64,000 nt of DNA from Sternotherus odoratus (Eukaryota; Chordata; Testudines; Kinosternidae): NCBI GenBank assembly GCA_032164245.1, contig JAVMKO010000002.1:59801840-59865839 (forward strand), in the 5' to 3' direction. Below are positions 1 through 12,269 of this stretch, one piece after another. The notes beneath the pieces were generated by a model that did no database searches, had not been told where the DNA came from, and was given only the letters and a program-made list of their open reading frames with translations. A program made the translations under genes and the position numbers. The number at the start of each line of letters is the position of its first letter. Positions within the stretch are counted from its first letter, which is position 1.

Positions 1-1777
1 CAATGCGAAGCAGAGGGAGGTGGTGAACACTTTCCCCTTCCCTGAAGGCACATTCCCAGCATGCCCTCTGGGGGATGAGGAATGTGCAAAGAGGGGAAAT
101 GCTCAAGAATGGCTGAGCACAAGTGCTCACCATGCCCACTCACCTGCTGTTCCAACAAAACTTCCCCAGAGAAATGGGGGTGGGTAGAGAGCAGTATTTA
201 GCTCATTTGTGGGAGGCTCCAGTACTAACGTATATCCTCCAGTTCAGATCTGGAATAAACCCCTCTGTTATTCCCATGACTTCTCTGCAGTACAATAAAA
301 TGTGATATTTTTAAAAACAAAACATTAAAATAATTATTTTTCCTAAATAAGGAGTTAGGCCTAGTAGAGCTAAGCAAATCTGTCTCATTTCAAGAGAGGA
401 GAGGAGTGAAACATTTAGCATTTTAAAACTATGATTTATTTAAAAGGCATAATACTGTGAAGTGCACGGTGATTTAGTGGCATGTTAGAACACACTGCCC
501 CTGTTATGAAGAGCTTATAACATCAGGGATTTGTCTCTGTTTTGCAATATGTTTCACACTTTTTTTCATTTCTAAGGATTTGGAATGGATCCGTTTTTCC
601 ATTTACAGTATTTGAAAATATTCACAATTAAAACAAATAAACTTTTTTTTTTTACAAATATTATTAAAATAGTTTGTGTGTTGGGTTTTGGTGAATGATA
701 AATGTCATCATTAACCATTTCAATAGGGTTTTCATTTACTATTTAAATGATGTTTTTAGTAAGTTTTAGAAAAAAATATAGCATGGCATTTTTCACGAAA
801 AACAAGAAATGTTTCAAATGAGATTGACAGTTTTACATGAAAAAATATTCGTAAAAAGCCATTTTTCAACTAAAATCTCTCCTAACTGAAAAAAATAGTG
901 GACCAAATTTGGTAATGAATCCTGATCATCTGCCACATAAGGTATGTTGCGCATACACTAAGACTGAAAAAATTTCAACCAGATTTCAGCTCAGCCCTTC
1001 TCAGATTGAAGCCTTAAATTAGCAAACGTATGAGAAGATGCAGAGGAAGAATGGGATACAAGATCCTATCATGAGACTAACTTGGGACAGGCATGATTCT
1101 TGTCACTTATATGCTACTGTTTTGTGGGTTTTTTGGTATGATGATATTTTCAAGTATTTAAAAATGATAAAATATCAGAATGCTGACAGTTGGACGCTGA
1201 ATGTTAGAATGCTGCATGATTTGAAACATTTATTTATAATACAGGAAATGCCGGGACCTCCAGTTTGGTCACATGCTTCATCATCATGTGTGTCCAACCT
1301 CTATATTCTGGGTACATCTACACTGCAATCTACATCTACACTGCAGCATGTGTAGACATACCTGAGCTAGCTGGAATAACAGTGAAGCAGTGAAACTACT
1401 GCAGCAGCACTGGCTAGTCAGTTGTGTAAATACCCTGGGTCCCAGGGGGAGTTGTACAGTCTGTGCTGCTGCCTGTGTGGCCAGGGACTATCTGCTATTG
1501 TTATTTGAGCTAGATCAAAGCTAGTGCAACACGTCTATGAATGCTGCAGCCACACCTCCAGTTTCAGTGTTGTAGACATACCCCAGATAACAGTTCAAGG
1601 TCATAACATTTAGGAATTTGATAAAACATAAAGAAGATGTAACTGGAGATCAAATGTGATCCCTTCCATATGGTGCATTCTCTCTCTGCTCTTATCTTTG
1701 CCTCATTATCACTGTCTGATGCTGTTAATTCTCAGGTAGCAGATCCCTGATGCTCTATCTTTTTGCCTGTGGACTAG
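1..1777 (+). other. Intron (3' part) of the PXDNL-like gene
   Basis: This AT-rich stretch leads up to the splice acceptor ending at 1777. Apart from the MITE-like block at 1310-1583 I recognise nothing in it: no conserved reading frame and no RNA gene. Assignment as intron follows from the exon that starts at 1778 with an acceptor AG and a codon split in phase 2. Confidence 0.6.
1310..1583. mobile_element. MITE-like element with inverted ends
   Basis: The left end reads GGGTACATCTACACTGCA and the right end TGTTGTAGACATACCC, an imperfect terminal inverted repeat. The left-end motif is repeated once just inside. The interior contains a GAGCTAG-type segment like that of the block at 60507. The ends resemble the short Harbinger-like MITEs common in turtle genomes. 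No clear target duplication is visible, so the class is an inference. Confidence 0.45.
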
Positions 1778-1986
1778 GTTTTGGTATGAAAATCCTGGAG
1801 TGTTCACAACGGCACAACTCACTCAGCTGAAGCAGGCCTCTTTGGCACGTGAACTCTGTGACAATGGAGACAACATCCAGCAGGTCCAGCCCGATGTCTT
1901 CGTAAAGGCAGACTACCCTCAGGGATACACAAGCTGCAGTGAGATACCAAAGATTGATTTGAGACTGTGGCAGGACTGCTGTGAAG
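1778..1986 (+). CDS. PXDNL: Peroxidasin-like (PXDNL) exon: end of haem-peroxidase domain
   Basis: The exon encodes the C-terminal end of an animal haem-peroxidase domain. It opens in phase 2 after an acceptor (CTAG at 1774-1777) with [14 protein letters not shown], continues through [20 protein letters not shown] and closes with LRLWQDCCE. This run of motifs is diagnostic of peroxidasins (PXDN, PXDNL), secreted haem peroxidases of the extracellular matrix; PXDN cross-links collagen IV. The frame is open throughout. The donor is GAAG|GTCAGT at 1986/1987, phase 1. Catalytic haem residues lie in upstream exons outside the window, so activity cannot be judged. PXDNL is preferred over PXDN because the downstream coiled-coil and VWC exons match PXDNL better. 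This is the only undamaged exon of the gene here. Confidence 0.88.
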
Positions 1987-2081
1987 GTCAGTAATAAATA
2001 GAGGAGCAGATGGAAAAACTAAAACTCTCGGATAATTTTTACTTGCCAAAACTGTGATTTTCATTTTTGTTGTTCTTATAG

Positions 2082-3062
2082 TATGTACAGTGGCAGGGTC
2101 TTCCCTAAAAAGAAGAAGAAAAAGGTTTTGAAAGAATGATTTCAGTTTGGATACAGAGATTATCACAGTGACTTCTCGCTTAATATTGTAGTTATGTTCC
2201 TGAATGCAACTTTAAGTGAAGCAATGTTAATCCAAGTTCCCCATAAGAATTAATGTAAATAGAGGGGGTTAGATTCCATGAAAAAAATTTTGCCAGACAA
2301 AGGCATTATATACATTTTAAACAAGCAATTTAATACAAGTGTAAGTTTTAAACAATTTTAAAGAAACCATTTAATACTACAATCATCATTGCTGAGTTTA
2401 AAGCAATGGAAGGTGCCCCTGCCTTACCCCACACAGGCACAGCCCGCTGGCACTGCAGACAGTGAGGCAGGCAAGGAGGCTGAAGGTGCTGTAGTCTAGG
2501 AGAAGCACATTGTGTAGCAGCAGCGGCAGCTTCCCCTACTGTGCAAGCACCAGGGACCTGGGGAATCAACCTCGGCCTGCCCACTCCATTCCGCCCCCCA
2601 AGCCCCCACCCTTATTCCGCCTCTTCTCCCCCACCGCCACCACATCCCCCTTTACTCTGCAGGCCATGTCCTCACTCCTCCACCCTCTCCTGCCTGTGGC
2701 AATCAGCTGGTTTGCGGTGAGCAGGAGGGAGGGGGAGGAGGGAGGTCGCAGTGCACAGGCTCCCCAGTTGATTGCCATGGGCAGGAGGCAGGGGAGGGAG
2801 GAGTGAGGATGTGGCGCACAGGCTGATCTGTGGAGTGGGGCAATGGGGCGAGGCATAGGGGAGCTGATAGGAGGGCTGCCAGCTGTGGACAAAGCAGACA
2901 GCCAAATGATGTTAGAGCGGAACATTACACAACTTTAAATCTGTAATGGAGTAGGGGCATAAGATTGAAACTATGTTAAGCAAGAGGATGTTAAGTGGGG
3001 AGTTACTGTACAGTAACATTAAACTATTCATACAAAGGAAAAAAAAATTCTGAAAAGGCACA
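2082..3062 (+). pseudogene. PXDNL: PXDNL linker exon, split by a MITE and carrying a stop
   Basis: A strong acceptor (pyrimidine-rich tract, then TTATAG ending at 2081) follows an intron of only 95 bp. The reading frame carried over from the previous exon gives V-C-T-V-A-G-S-S-L then a basic run KRRRKRF, where peroxidasins have a cysteine followed by a basic linker. An in-frame TGA lies at 2129-2131. A Tigger-like MITE occupies 2166-3008. If the MITE and one TA are ignored, the frame continues without a stop through a NYSYKGKK segment (YSY/FSY is seen at this point in the family) to CA|GTTGAC at 3062/3063. That gives phase 2, exactly what the exon at 18535 needs. The evidence is similarity recalled from the family plus phase consistency; no transcript is available. 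Alternatively this is chance intronic sequence and the true exon is lost or unrecognised. Confidence 0.55.
2166..3008. mobile_element. Tigger/mariner-like MITE inserted in the PXDNL linker exon
   Basis: The left end CAGTGACTTCTCGCTTAA pairs with the right end TTAAGTGGGGAGTTACTG as an imperfect terminal inverted repeat. The flanks are TA on the right (3009-3010) and CA, probably a mutated TA, on the left (2164-2165), as expected for Tc1/mariner-type insertion. The interior is G/C-rich with no transposase frame. Open frames across 2348-2925 are compositional artefacts of this interior. Confidence 0.65.
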
Positions 3063-3442
3063 GTTGACCACTAATAATACTAATTAATTGTAAAAATTAC
3101 TTGAAGATTAAGGACATTTTTTGTACCAAGTTTATGGGAAATTGGTCAAACTGATTCTGACTTAGAGGTCATTAAGTATTTTGATTTGAAGTTTTGACTT
3201 GTCTAATTTTTGTGTCCTGTTAGCAAAAAATAACTTGTTGCTATGTCTTCTAACCATCCACATAGTTAAATTTCCTCGAGAACAGATGCATTGGCTATAT
3301 TTGAAGAAAATTACTTATAATTAAGCAAAGTTATTAATGACTGTCACTAATTGTAATAGTTATGATGTGTATAATAAAGTATGAGCAATTTGTCTATTGG
3401 TGTCTATTTCGAGTGACTAGAGAAGGTTTCCCCTAGCCCAGG

Positions 3443-3897
3443 CAGGGCCGGCGACAGGGGGGTACTATGGGTACAGCTGTACTGGGCCCCCCGACTTTAG
3501 GGGGGCCCCGGTACACAGCTGTACCCGTTGTCATCCCCCCTTGTTGCTGGACCTGGAGAGCGGGGAAGGGGCGGGGAGGCGGCGCGGCTCTCCCCCGGAC
3601 AAGTGCGCCTGGCCCCGGCAGGAGCTGTGAGCCCGGCCGGCGGCAGCAGCGCTGTCGGGGGGAAGTGGGGGGAAGAAAGGGCGGCTCACGCAGCTCTCGC
3701 TGCTCGGGGGAGGGGGAGGGAGCGCCGGCTGGACTGGGCTGGGGGGGGACCCAGCCGCTGTTGGCTGGGCTGGGGCGGGGCCCGGCTGGGCTGGGGGGGC
3801 CCCATCCGCTGTCGGCTGGGCTGGGGGGGCCCGGCTGGGCTGGGGGGGGCCCAAACTATCAAAGTAGGGGGCCCCCAAATTTCGGTCGCCAGCCCTG
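3443..3897. mobile_element. Non-autonomous hAT element with perfect 8-bp TSD
   Basis: The ends are CAGGGCCGGCGAC (3443-3455) and GTCGCCAGCCCTG (3885-3897), a 13-bp inverted repeat with one mismatch. The direct repeat AGCCCAGG lies immediately outside on both sides (3435-3442 and 3898-3905); 8 bp is the hAT signature. The 455-bp interior is very GC-rich, with internal inverted segments around GTACAGCTGTAC and a repetitive GGGCTGGGCTGGGG tract at 3735-3850. Long overlapping frames on both strands here are composition artefacts. A relative starts at 25546. Confidence 0.85.
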
Positions 3898-3905
3898 AGC
3901 CCAGG

Positions 3906-6900
3906 TGATTGAAGCTATAGTCTTTGGAAATAAAAGACCCATTTCTAGTTGCAAGTTTGCGTATTATATCCAGTAATGGTTTGTTGCAATGGATTTCACT
4001 GCAGGTTGACCCCCTACTGTGTTTTTCTGCTAAGCAAGAAGAAAATTAGTCAAGCTGTTTTTGAGTTACAGGTTATTACTCTGAATATGATGCTACTCAG
4101 TAGACATACTGATTGTTATAGTGAAAGCTCATTTGATAGAGTTAGCAGGGCTTGTCAGGGAACTGTTTAAGGTCTATTAGGCTGGATGGTACTTTATAAA
4201 GTCTATGCAGGGCAAAAGAAAGGATCCCTGTGAATAGTTATTAAGCTCCGAAGGGCAGTAAAATGCAGTGACAATTGGGGACCACCAAAGGAACTTGTGC
4301 TCAAAGGTTCTGTAGGGCAACGGGAAGAGAGAGGAACCCTGTTGCCTCCAGAGCTCCTGTTGTCCTTATAGCAAAAGTATCTGGAGGGAGTCATGAACTT
4401 CACAAAGCAAACTGGGTTGGAGCTAGTGGATCTGAGGTTCTGGCCATGGAGTGGGGGACGGATTCTAATATCCATGGTGTGGGAGAGCGATTCTTTTTCC
4501 TCCATTCCCAAAGATTTGCAGTGTGTGGCTTGCGTACTCAAGCTGAGTTTACAATAAACGAAGGAACCTAATCCTTATTGGGAGTGTGGGAGACTCTCAT
4601 GTGATGTATTTTTTAAATGGTGGCTTCACTACATTACAAGGCAGAGCAAATGATGCACAAACTGCCTTAAGCTGCCAGGTAAGGATCCCATTGCATAAGG
4701 ATGGATCCAGGTGACATACAGGTGCCCTAGCTGGTTCTATACCTGTTGCTTCTACTCCCCCAGCAGAGGGGATGTTCTGGAGTGGGAGGCTATGGACAGA
4801 GTTCACTACAATCCTGGACCAACAGAATGGCTCCTCTGGGGGCATATACTGTCCAGTTAAGCTATGGTCTGCTCTAATTTACATCAGTGACCAAAAGAGC
4901 CCTCATCTAACCCCAGAACCATAGAGGGCAAAGGTCACTGTCACACTGGCAGGCCATTTAGGAGGAGTTGCCTCACCTGCATCTAGTTCTCCATCTCGCT
5001 CGGGCTCACCAGGCATCCCATGATGATACTCCAAGGGTGGGGTTTACTTTAAGAGGGAGCCTGCTGTCTTAGAGATGAGGAAGATCAGGAGTTAGGAAAG
5101 ACCTCATGGAAGGGTCAGTGGAGTGGCCCAGAGACTGGAGAGCAGAGGAATACATGTGTAAAGATGAGAAACCATGGGCTTTTTTAACTGTTTGAGTTGG
5201 GAGCTGGAATGCTCCCCAGAGGTTTTTAACCTTGTTTTTGTTAAAATATCTGTCTTGTCAGTTCTGCTTGATTTTATGTATCTTTGTTTGAGCTTCTGTC
5301 GTTTCTTATATTGTAACTTGGGTTTATAAAGCTTTTCGGTGCCTCACTAGTATATTTGTCCTTGTTCATCTTAACAATAAGGGTTTCAAACAAGTTTTTC
5401 TGAAATAGCAGAAGGGCAAGTTTGAGAGATCGCCTTATGGCATAAAGTTAAATATAGCAACTAAATTCAAAATCAGGACTGAAAATAAGTTTATGGCTTA
5501 ATTGTCTCATTATAATTTGCTGTGAGCTGTTGAAATCTGATGTTCTCCACACTGCTTTGAAGGGCTTCTTTTCATTAATCATGCAACAACTTTTATTAGA
5601 ATGAATTTATTAAGGGAATGTTTTGGTAATATAATACACATCTTACTAGCTAATACATTCAATTTTCATTAGTCAGCAATAATTTTCAATGCTGGGGATA
5701 CTTTAGCTCACAAATCTGAAAAAGGAAATACAGATCTCTGGAATACCTTAAAACCTCAAAGTGAGAACTTGGTGCAAAACTTCCATTTGGAAATCACAAA
5801 GCCAGATGGTAGCAAAAGTCCCAAAAGAAAATATACATCTGTCAGTTCTTCCTGCAACTGTTTGTATTTGAAGAAGGATTTATTTAATCAGCTGGCATCA
5901 TGGCTTAGTGTGTCACTGACATCAATACAGTATGTAGACCTTCTGTACCAAGGGTGCTCTTTCATTTCTAGGATGCACCAGAGGTGATAATTTCACAAAA
6001 CAGATGTAGCATGAGTGTGGATTTTAATTGCGCCAGGCAGAAAGATGAGGAGGAAGAGCAGTTTCAATTATTGGAGGTGGCTGAATCAAGTAAATACCCC
6101 TGGGCCTATGTGATTTGCCTTTTGCTCGGAATGCAGAAATGTTTATCTACTGACTGAAGGTCAAATTGTGACTGGCTCCTGCACAGCATGCGGCATCATT
6201 CCCCTGCAAGGAACATGCACACACGCACACATGCTTTTCTCAGTTGAGGTTCCTGTGCTTGATGAGTTGCACAGTGCCTCAGCAGAGGTGAGGAATGCAG
6301 CCAGAGCCTGTTGGTTGCTCTTGGGAATAACTGGTGCAGCTTGAGAATTCTTAGCACATTAGACTGGGATAGGTTCCTCCTGGAGGAGTGTTGTGGCTCC
6401 ACATTGCCTTGTGTTCAGGCCAATGTGTACTTCACCACAGTTTTGCCCTATGGGAAACTGAATACAATTTTATCATAGAGATTCTTACATATGATTACAA
6501 TTGTTCCCAGAGTATGAAGTTTCTTCCTTATCCAATGTACCTATTCCTTCTCACCTGACCTTAGGCTTAGCATTTGATGTTATCTAGTGAATGCTACAGA
6601 CACTAACAGGGTAATGGAATCATTTGGGACTTCATCTAATTCCCAGTGAAGCCAATGGCAAAATTGTAATCTAGATCCAAACTTAACAACATTTGAAAAT
6701 GTTCAGGTATTTGATTTGGTCCTTTTTAGATATTATGGGGGCCAGTAACAACATCTCTCAAAGTTTAAGGAGGCTTGGCTGTGGAGTTTCACTTCAACTC
6801 AGTTTATGATGATTGATTTAAAACATAAATGATCAAATGCAGTGCATCAACACAGACATTATACATGCATGTTTGGTTTTGTTGACTTTGTACATACGTG

Positions 6901-9649
6901 GGGATTTATAGTTTACCTGTTGAGTTTTGTTCATTTGTTGAAGTCTCGCTTTTGCTCTTTGCCTCTTTAATTTTATTTGGGACCGTTGTTACCCCGTCAA
7001 TGTTATTTCCCTGATAAATCTCTCCAACACCAAGATGCTCGGGCAACTTTTTGGCTTTGATCTCCAGTGTGAATAGCCAGGGAAGCGTGGGTTGACCATA
7101 GCAGCTACATATTGCTATTTCTGCCTTCCTACTGTAACAAGTGCTTACTCAGACTGGCTTTCTGTCCCCTTCTTGTGGGTGTCTCACACAGAAGTTTGAG
7201 TTTGCTACAGTCATTGGCTAAGAGATGCCAAGAAACTTCATCTCAGGAAGTAGTGGCTCTGTGTGGTCCAGCCACAGTGAGAACAATCCTAGTAATTGTA
7301 GGTAACTGCCATTCTGAAAAAGCTTTAAATTATGGAAACAAATATGTAACAGCTCTCATTGGAAACAATTTTAGCACCAATTTTCCACTTGGAGACTAAG
7401 ATGACACCCATGGACCTCATCTAAGTATAGTGGAAGGCATTGTGGCAACCTATAACCATTCCTTCATAGGTTACAACTAAGAATATCAAATTTAGGACAA
7501 ACTGCTGAGAGTTAAGGCAGACACAAAAACTGGTGGTTATTCTCCCATAAAATATACCAAACCAGCAACAAAAATAAACTTCTCTTTCACTACACTGGCT
7601 AAGAAGTCAGAAAAGCAAGTCCTTGTGTCTCCACCAAAAACACTAAGCTTAAAGATGAGTGGTTCTTTAAAACCAATTTAATCAAATAAAAGGTTCTTCT
7701 CATCCTGAAGAAACAGCCACATACTTAGGTCAACATACAACTAAGATCTTACCCATTAATCATGCTGTGCCCAATCCTTTAGTATCTAAAATCTAAAGGT
7801 TTATTTATAAAAAGAAAGAAAGGTGAGATTTAAAAAATGGTTAAAAGGAATCAAATACATCCCCAAACTTTGCATTTATTGTATCAGGCTTGTAGCAATG
7901 ATAGAATAAACTGCTGGCTTGTTAAGTTTCTGGTTGCTTCCAAATTATTGGAAGGTCCTCAGTCCCTTGGTTAGGATGCTTCCATTAGTGTAAGTTCATA
8001 GTCCAGAGATTTGAGCAGGGAAGAAGCAAAATGGAGAAAAATGGAAAAAGCCCTCAGCACAGCTCATGGAAAATTACAGATATCAAGATGGTGTTTGGAG
8101 TCACATGGGGAAAATCACATATCCTAGGGTGATTTCACTTAGTCACAGCCAAAAAGTCCGTTAATTGGAGATGGACGTCTTCCATTGAGAGTTAAATGTT
8201 CTTTAATGGCCCATTCACTTGAATAGTTCCTTTAAAATGTGCTTTCTAAATAGCTTGTGGGTGCTACACAGAAGAAAGCATTTGAAATACAGATATAGTG
8301 CCAATGCTCATAACTTCAAATATAAAAATGATACATGCATACAAATAGCACTATCATATTCAGCAAATCATAACCTTTCCATGTACACCTTACTTGACAT
8401 ACTTTGCACAAGATTTGTTGCAATTATATAACAGTGGTAGCAACAATGATCTACAAGGTCATATTTTAATTAGATAATGTCACACAACCATCCAGGGAAA
8501 ATCTTATCAAAGAAAATATCTTCCTGTCAAGAAAGGTCAATATGCCAGAAAACCAAATGCTAAAACATCAGAGCTCTTGATTTTAAAGATGAAGCATATT
8601 ATAAGCACTTAACAAGTAGCAATAACTGATGATATAGAATCAGTTGAAAAAAATGTAAGGATTAACTGAAACCTCATCAGAAAATGAATTATTGTGTATG
8701 ATTGGTGGGTTTTTTTAGATAATGGTTTCTTCTTCCAGTCTGTCACGAACAACAAAAACCTATACTCTAATTGTAACTTTCACTTCCTTTCAATACAGAA
8801 AGAGGGTTCATAATTCAGTAATAAAATGAGTTCAGTTTCAGAATGACCCAATACATATATTTCCTGACATGGCACTTGCTATCCAACTAAAACAAGAATG
8901 CTTTGAGAATGCATGTTGAGTTTAAGTTGGCTATTAAACAAGACAGACTGCGATTTTAATTGTCAGATAAGACAGGGGTAGAAAGGAGAGGTAAATTTGA
9001 GAGTCATTAGCATAAACATAATTGAAGCCATTAAAACAGATAAAATGATCTGATTCTTCAAAGATAAGGTATAGAGGACGGTTCATTTACATCTATACAG
9101 CCAGCTAAATTCAGAATCCCTTTTGATGATGCCACGTCTATTTTATGGGATTTTGACTGCATGAAAACATTTTTGGATATGACATTTTGCCCTTTACAGG
9201 AATATATTCATGAAACAAAAATCTGCATATGAAGTTCCTGTTACTCTAAGAACCTCTCAATGTCAACTAGTTAAGGGTTCACTGTTCTGTAACAGCAACT
9301 CCTATCAGGCCTGAAAAATTAATTTCACCTAACATGCAGGTTTCATAGGATTTATTCAGAAAGGGTTGTGAGAGTTGTCTAATAATAAAAAGAATGTGCC
9401 ATACTGAGCCTTATAATTGCCGTGAGATGTATTTATTGATCATATTTAAGGAATTATGTTTATGAACTGAAAATACGTCTGAATCTCTGTCCCACTGTGT
9501 CTGAGGCTGGGTTGCCAAACAGGTTTTTCCAGACAAAGAGATGCAGATTCACCTGTCTGCCTAGGTTAATATGTAAATTAAGCATATACACCAACACAGT
9601 GGAAGCCTATTTTGCATATGGAGTCAACAAGAGACAACTCACAGGAACC
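3906..9649 (+). other. Intronic stretch, no recognised feature
   Basis: Intron of the PXDNL-like gene. I see no exon, RNA gene or clear full-length transposon. Frames of up to about 110 codons (for example 4203-4541) have no recognisable protein content. Short segments such as the one near 6640-6665 (a CCAGTGAAGCCAATGG-type motif) recall ancient dispersed repeats but cannot be delimited. Confidence 0.5.
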
Positions 9650-9662
9650 TAAACCACAAGTG

Positions 9663-9856
9663 ACGAGGAAGACTTTATTTATTTATGTATATTTACTTAT
9701 GTATAAATGTATCTTACTTCTGTTCCATTCTATGCTTCCGATGAAGTGGGCTATAGCCCACAAAAGCTTATGCTGAAATAAACTGATTAGTCTCTAAGGT
9801 GCTACAAAGTCTTCCTCATCTTAATTACGGATACAGACTAACACGGCTGCTAATCT
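9663..9856 (+). mobile_element. SINE-like retroposon with 13-bp TSD
   Basis: The insert is bounded by the perfect direct repeat TAAACCACAAGTG at 9650-9662 and 9857-9869, a length typical of LINE-mediated retroposition. Its 3' part has the motifs GATGAAGTGGGC, CACAAAAGCTTATGCT, GTTAGTCTCTAAGGTGC-like sequence and CAGACTAACACGGCTGC. The same motifs occur, reversed, in the inserts at 43462, 49798 and 59116. I recognise the family as common in turtle genomes but cannot name its driving LINE. Confidence 0.7.
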
Positions 9857-10168
9857 TAAACCACAAGTGGTCATCCTGAATCTGGAGGTAAAAGAATGAG
9901 TTCTGGGAAATCTAAGGAGAAGCAAAAGGACACTTTGTGATTCTTCACTGGGAAAACAAAAAGGACAGCAATTTTTGTGTTCATGAGAGTTAGATCCCAG
10001 TCTTGTTGGTTGGTGATGCTGGGAGATTGCTTTAGGTGAGAAATTACTATAGACAAAGATTTTAGCCTGGTAAAGCTTGTTTAGACTCTAAGAAGTGTGT
10101 TGTGCTTTTTGTTTTATATGTAACCACTTCTGTTTCCATTGTCTTTACTCATTATCTTTTAAATCTTA

Positions 10169-10814
10169 GGGCTTGGCTACACTTGCAGCTGTAGAGTGCT
10201 TTGGGTTAAACCAGCCTTCGGAGAGCTCACTAGGGAAAGCGCTCCAGTCTGTCCACACTGACAGCTGCAAGCACATTGGTATGGCCACTTTTGCAGAATT
10301 TGCAGTGGCATTGGGATTGGTGCATTATGGGCAGCAATCCCAGCATACAAGTGGCTGCAATGTGCTTTTCAACTGTAGGGGATGGGGCAGAGTGTGTTGT
10401 GTGTGTATGTGGAGGGAGAAGAGAGTGGGTTTTTGGTGGGCTGAGAGCATCAGCATGCTATCTTGTAAGTTGAAACCCTCCTACCCCCCTGCCTCTCACA
10501 CACTCACTCAGTAAATATTTGCTTTGCCTGGTAGCAGATAAGCAGCCACTGTCTGAAACAGAGCTTTGAAAAGGCACTTCCGCATTCCTGCAGCAATTTC
10601 ACAACAAAGGGAAGAGTGACCACTTGATTTAAGGGGGATTATGGGGATTTCCAGAGGTCAATCAGAGTGCAGTAATGTAACTCCTTATCCACACTGACCC
10701 TGAAGCCTTAATCCTCTCGGGGAGGTGGAGTACCAGGAGCACTCCAGTCGGGAGTCAGAGTGCTCTGCGTGCCTTGTCAGCGTGGATGGGGAAAGTGCCA
10801 GTGTAGCCAAGTCC
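10169..10814. mobile_element. PIF/Harbinger-type MITE with TTA target duplication
   Basis: The left end GGGCTTGGCTACACTTGCA mirrors the right end TGCCAGTGTAGCCAAGTCC. TTA lies directly outside both ends (10166-10168 and 10815-10817), the 3-bp duplication typical of PIF/Harbinger. The 646-bp interior has no transposase frame; the 113-codon frame at 10173 starts within the inverted repeat and is not a gene. Confidence 0.75.
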
Positions 10815-11004
10815 TTAATCTTTGATAATATCAGTGTCTCACTAGAAATATATTTCAATGTTATAAAGACCCTGATCCTGCATTGTACTAATCAAGCTGT
10901 GTCAATACTGATCTCTTAGGGACAGCTAACCTAGTAATTTCTCAGAGTTGTCCAGTGGTTAAGGACTGGGCACCTCAAGGGAACGCTTCAAGGGGGTGAC
11001 AGAA

Positions 11005-11145
11005 GTTGGTGTGTATCTATCACTAGACTAGATCGACAAGTTGGGTGAGGTAATATTTTTTATTGGACCGACTTCTGTTGGTGAGAGAGACAAGCTTTTG
11101 AGCTACACAGAGCTCTTCCTCACGTAGAGAAAGGACTGCAGAGAT
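11005..11145 (-). mobile_element. Degraded SINE/LINE tail
   Basis: Read on the minus strand this contains AAGAGCTCTGTGTAGCTC, AAAGCTTGTCTCTCTCACC and a GTCCAATAAAAAATATTACC segment, a pattern I recognise as a common turtle/archosaur dispersed retroposon tail. No target duplication was found, so the limits are approximate. Confidence 0.45.
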
Positions 11146-12269
11146 CAGGCTGTGCTCATGTTGGTTTCAGGGAGCTGAACTACAGCAGGCAAAAGCAAGG
11201 CTGTTTCTTGCTAACCGCAGATAGTGGCGAGGTGCCTCACACCTCTGGGGAGCGTCACAGTTCTTATAAAAATATTTTCTTCTTGATTCTCAAGGCTTTC
11301 CTTTAAATTTTTTATCGTTTTGTTTTCTAAACCATGCCTTCATCTTCTGTAATACGTAGGTCTTTGATTAAAACATGAAAAACAATATGTTGTGACCTCA
11401 GAATAGCATGAGTTGAATTCTGCAGTTAAAAATTAATTCTGTTTGTGTTTTTATTTTTTTAAAGGAAGAATTATGGGTAATTATGTATTCATTGCCAAAG
11501 AAGCAATGTTCTTAGCAAAACCAACATTGATAGCGAAGCATCTTCTGCTGTCCTTGTAGACAAAAACATACATATGCAGTTGCTGTTTCTGTCTTGAGAG
11601 ATAAATTATGAGCATAATTACTGACATTTGTTGATTAAAGTAAAGCAAAATGTTTTTGGACAAGAAAAAGAGGCATAATGGAATATTTTAAAAAATCAGT
11701 TCTCAGAATGTTGGCTGCTTGTGAGAATATTTCTATATTGCTTTATCAAAGCTGATACCCCAAAATGCACAGTGTGGTGCAACAAAATCAACATAAATCT
11801 CATGAAAATAAGTGGATATAACTTGTGATGTTCCTCTGTTATTTTTAATCTCTTTCTTGTAGGGGTGAGTAGTTTATTAGATGTCTAGTTTATTGATGTC
11901 TTTGTGTTGCAAGTACTGTGCATGCAAGGATGATACCAGTTTCACTAGATCGCATGAAATCAGGTGAAGGACTTTTGTTAAAGTTGTCATTCCTTCAAGT
12001 GTAGGCAGCAGGAAAGGGTTAGCTGCACAAGGAAATATGCTACGGTAAATCCCCTGCTACAGTCCCAATGGTTTGGGGAAAGACTACAGAATATAGGATC
12101 TTCTGAGTTGACATTTCAATGTGGTGATGACTTGCAATTCATAGATTCTCACACTGATATTATAGGCCAGATTTTCCATGATATTTCTAAAATTGCACCT
12201 GCACATCTTGTGCTCGAACGTGGGTTTTTTCCCCCTTGGGGCATTGATCTGCATCTGAGATCTCTGTTT

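Noticed and set aside
3467..3908. Overlapping frames of 115-143 codons on both strands
   Set aside because: They lie in the GC-rich tandem interior of the hAT element at 3443-3897; the residues (P/G/A/R-rich) reflect composition only.
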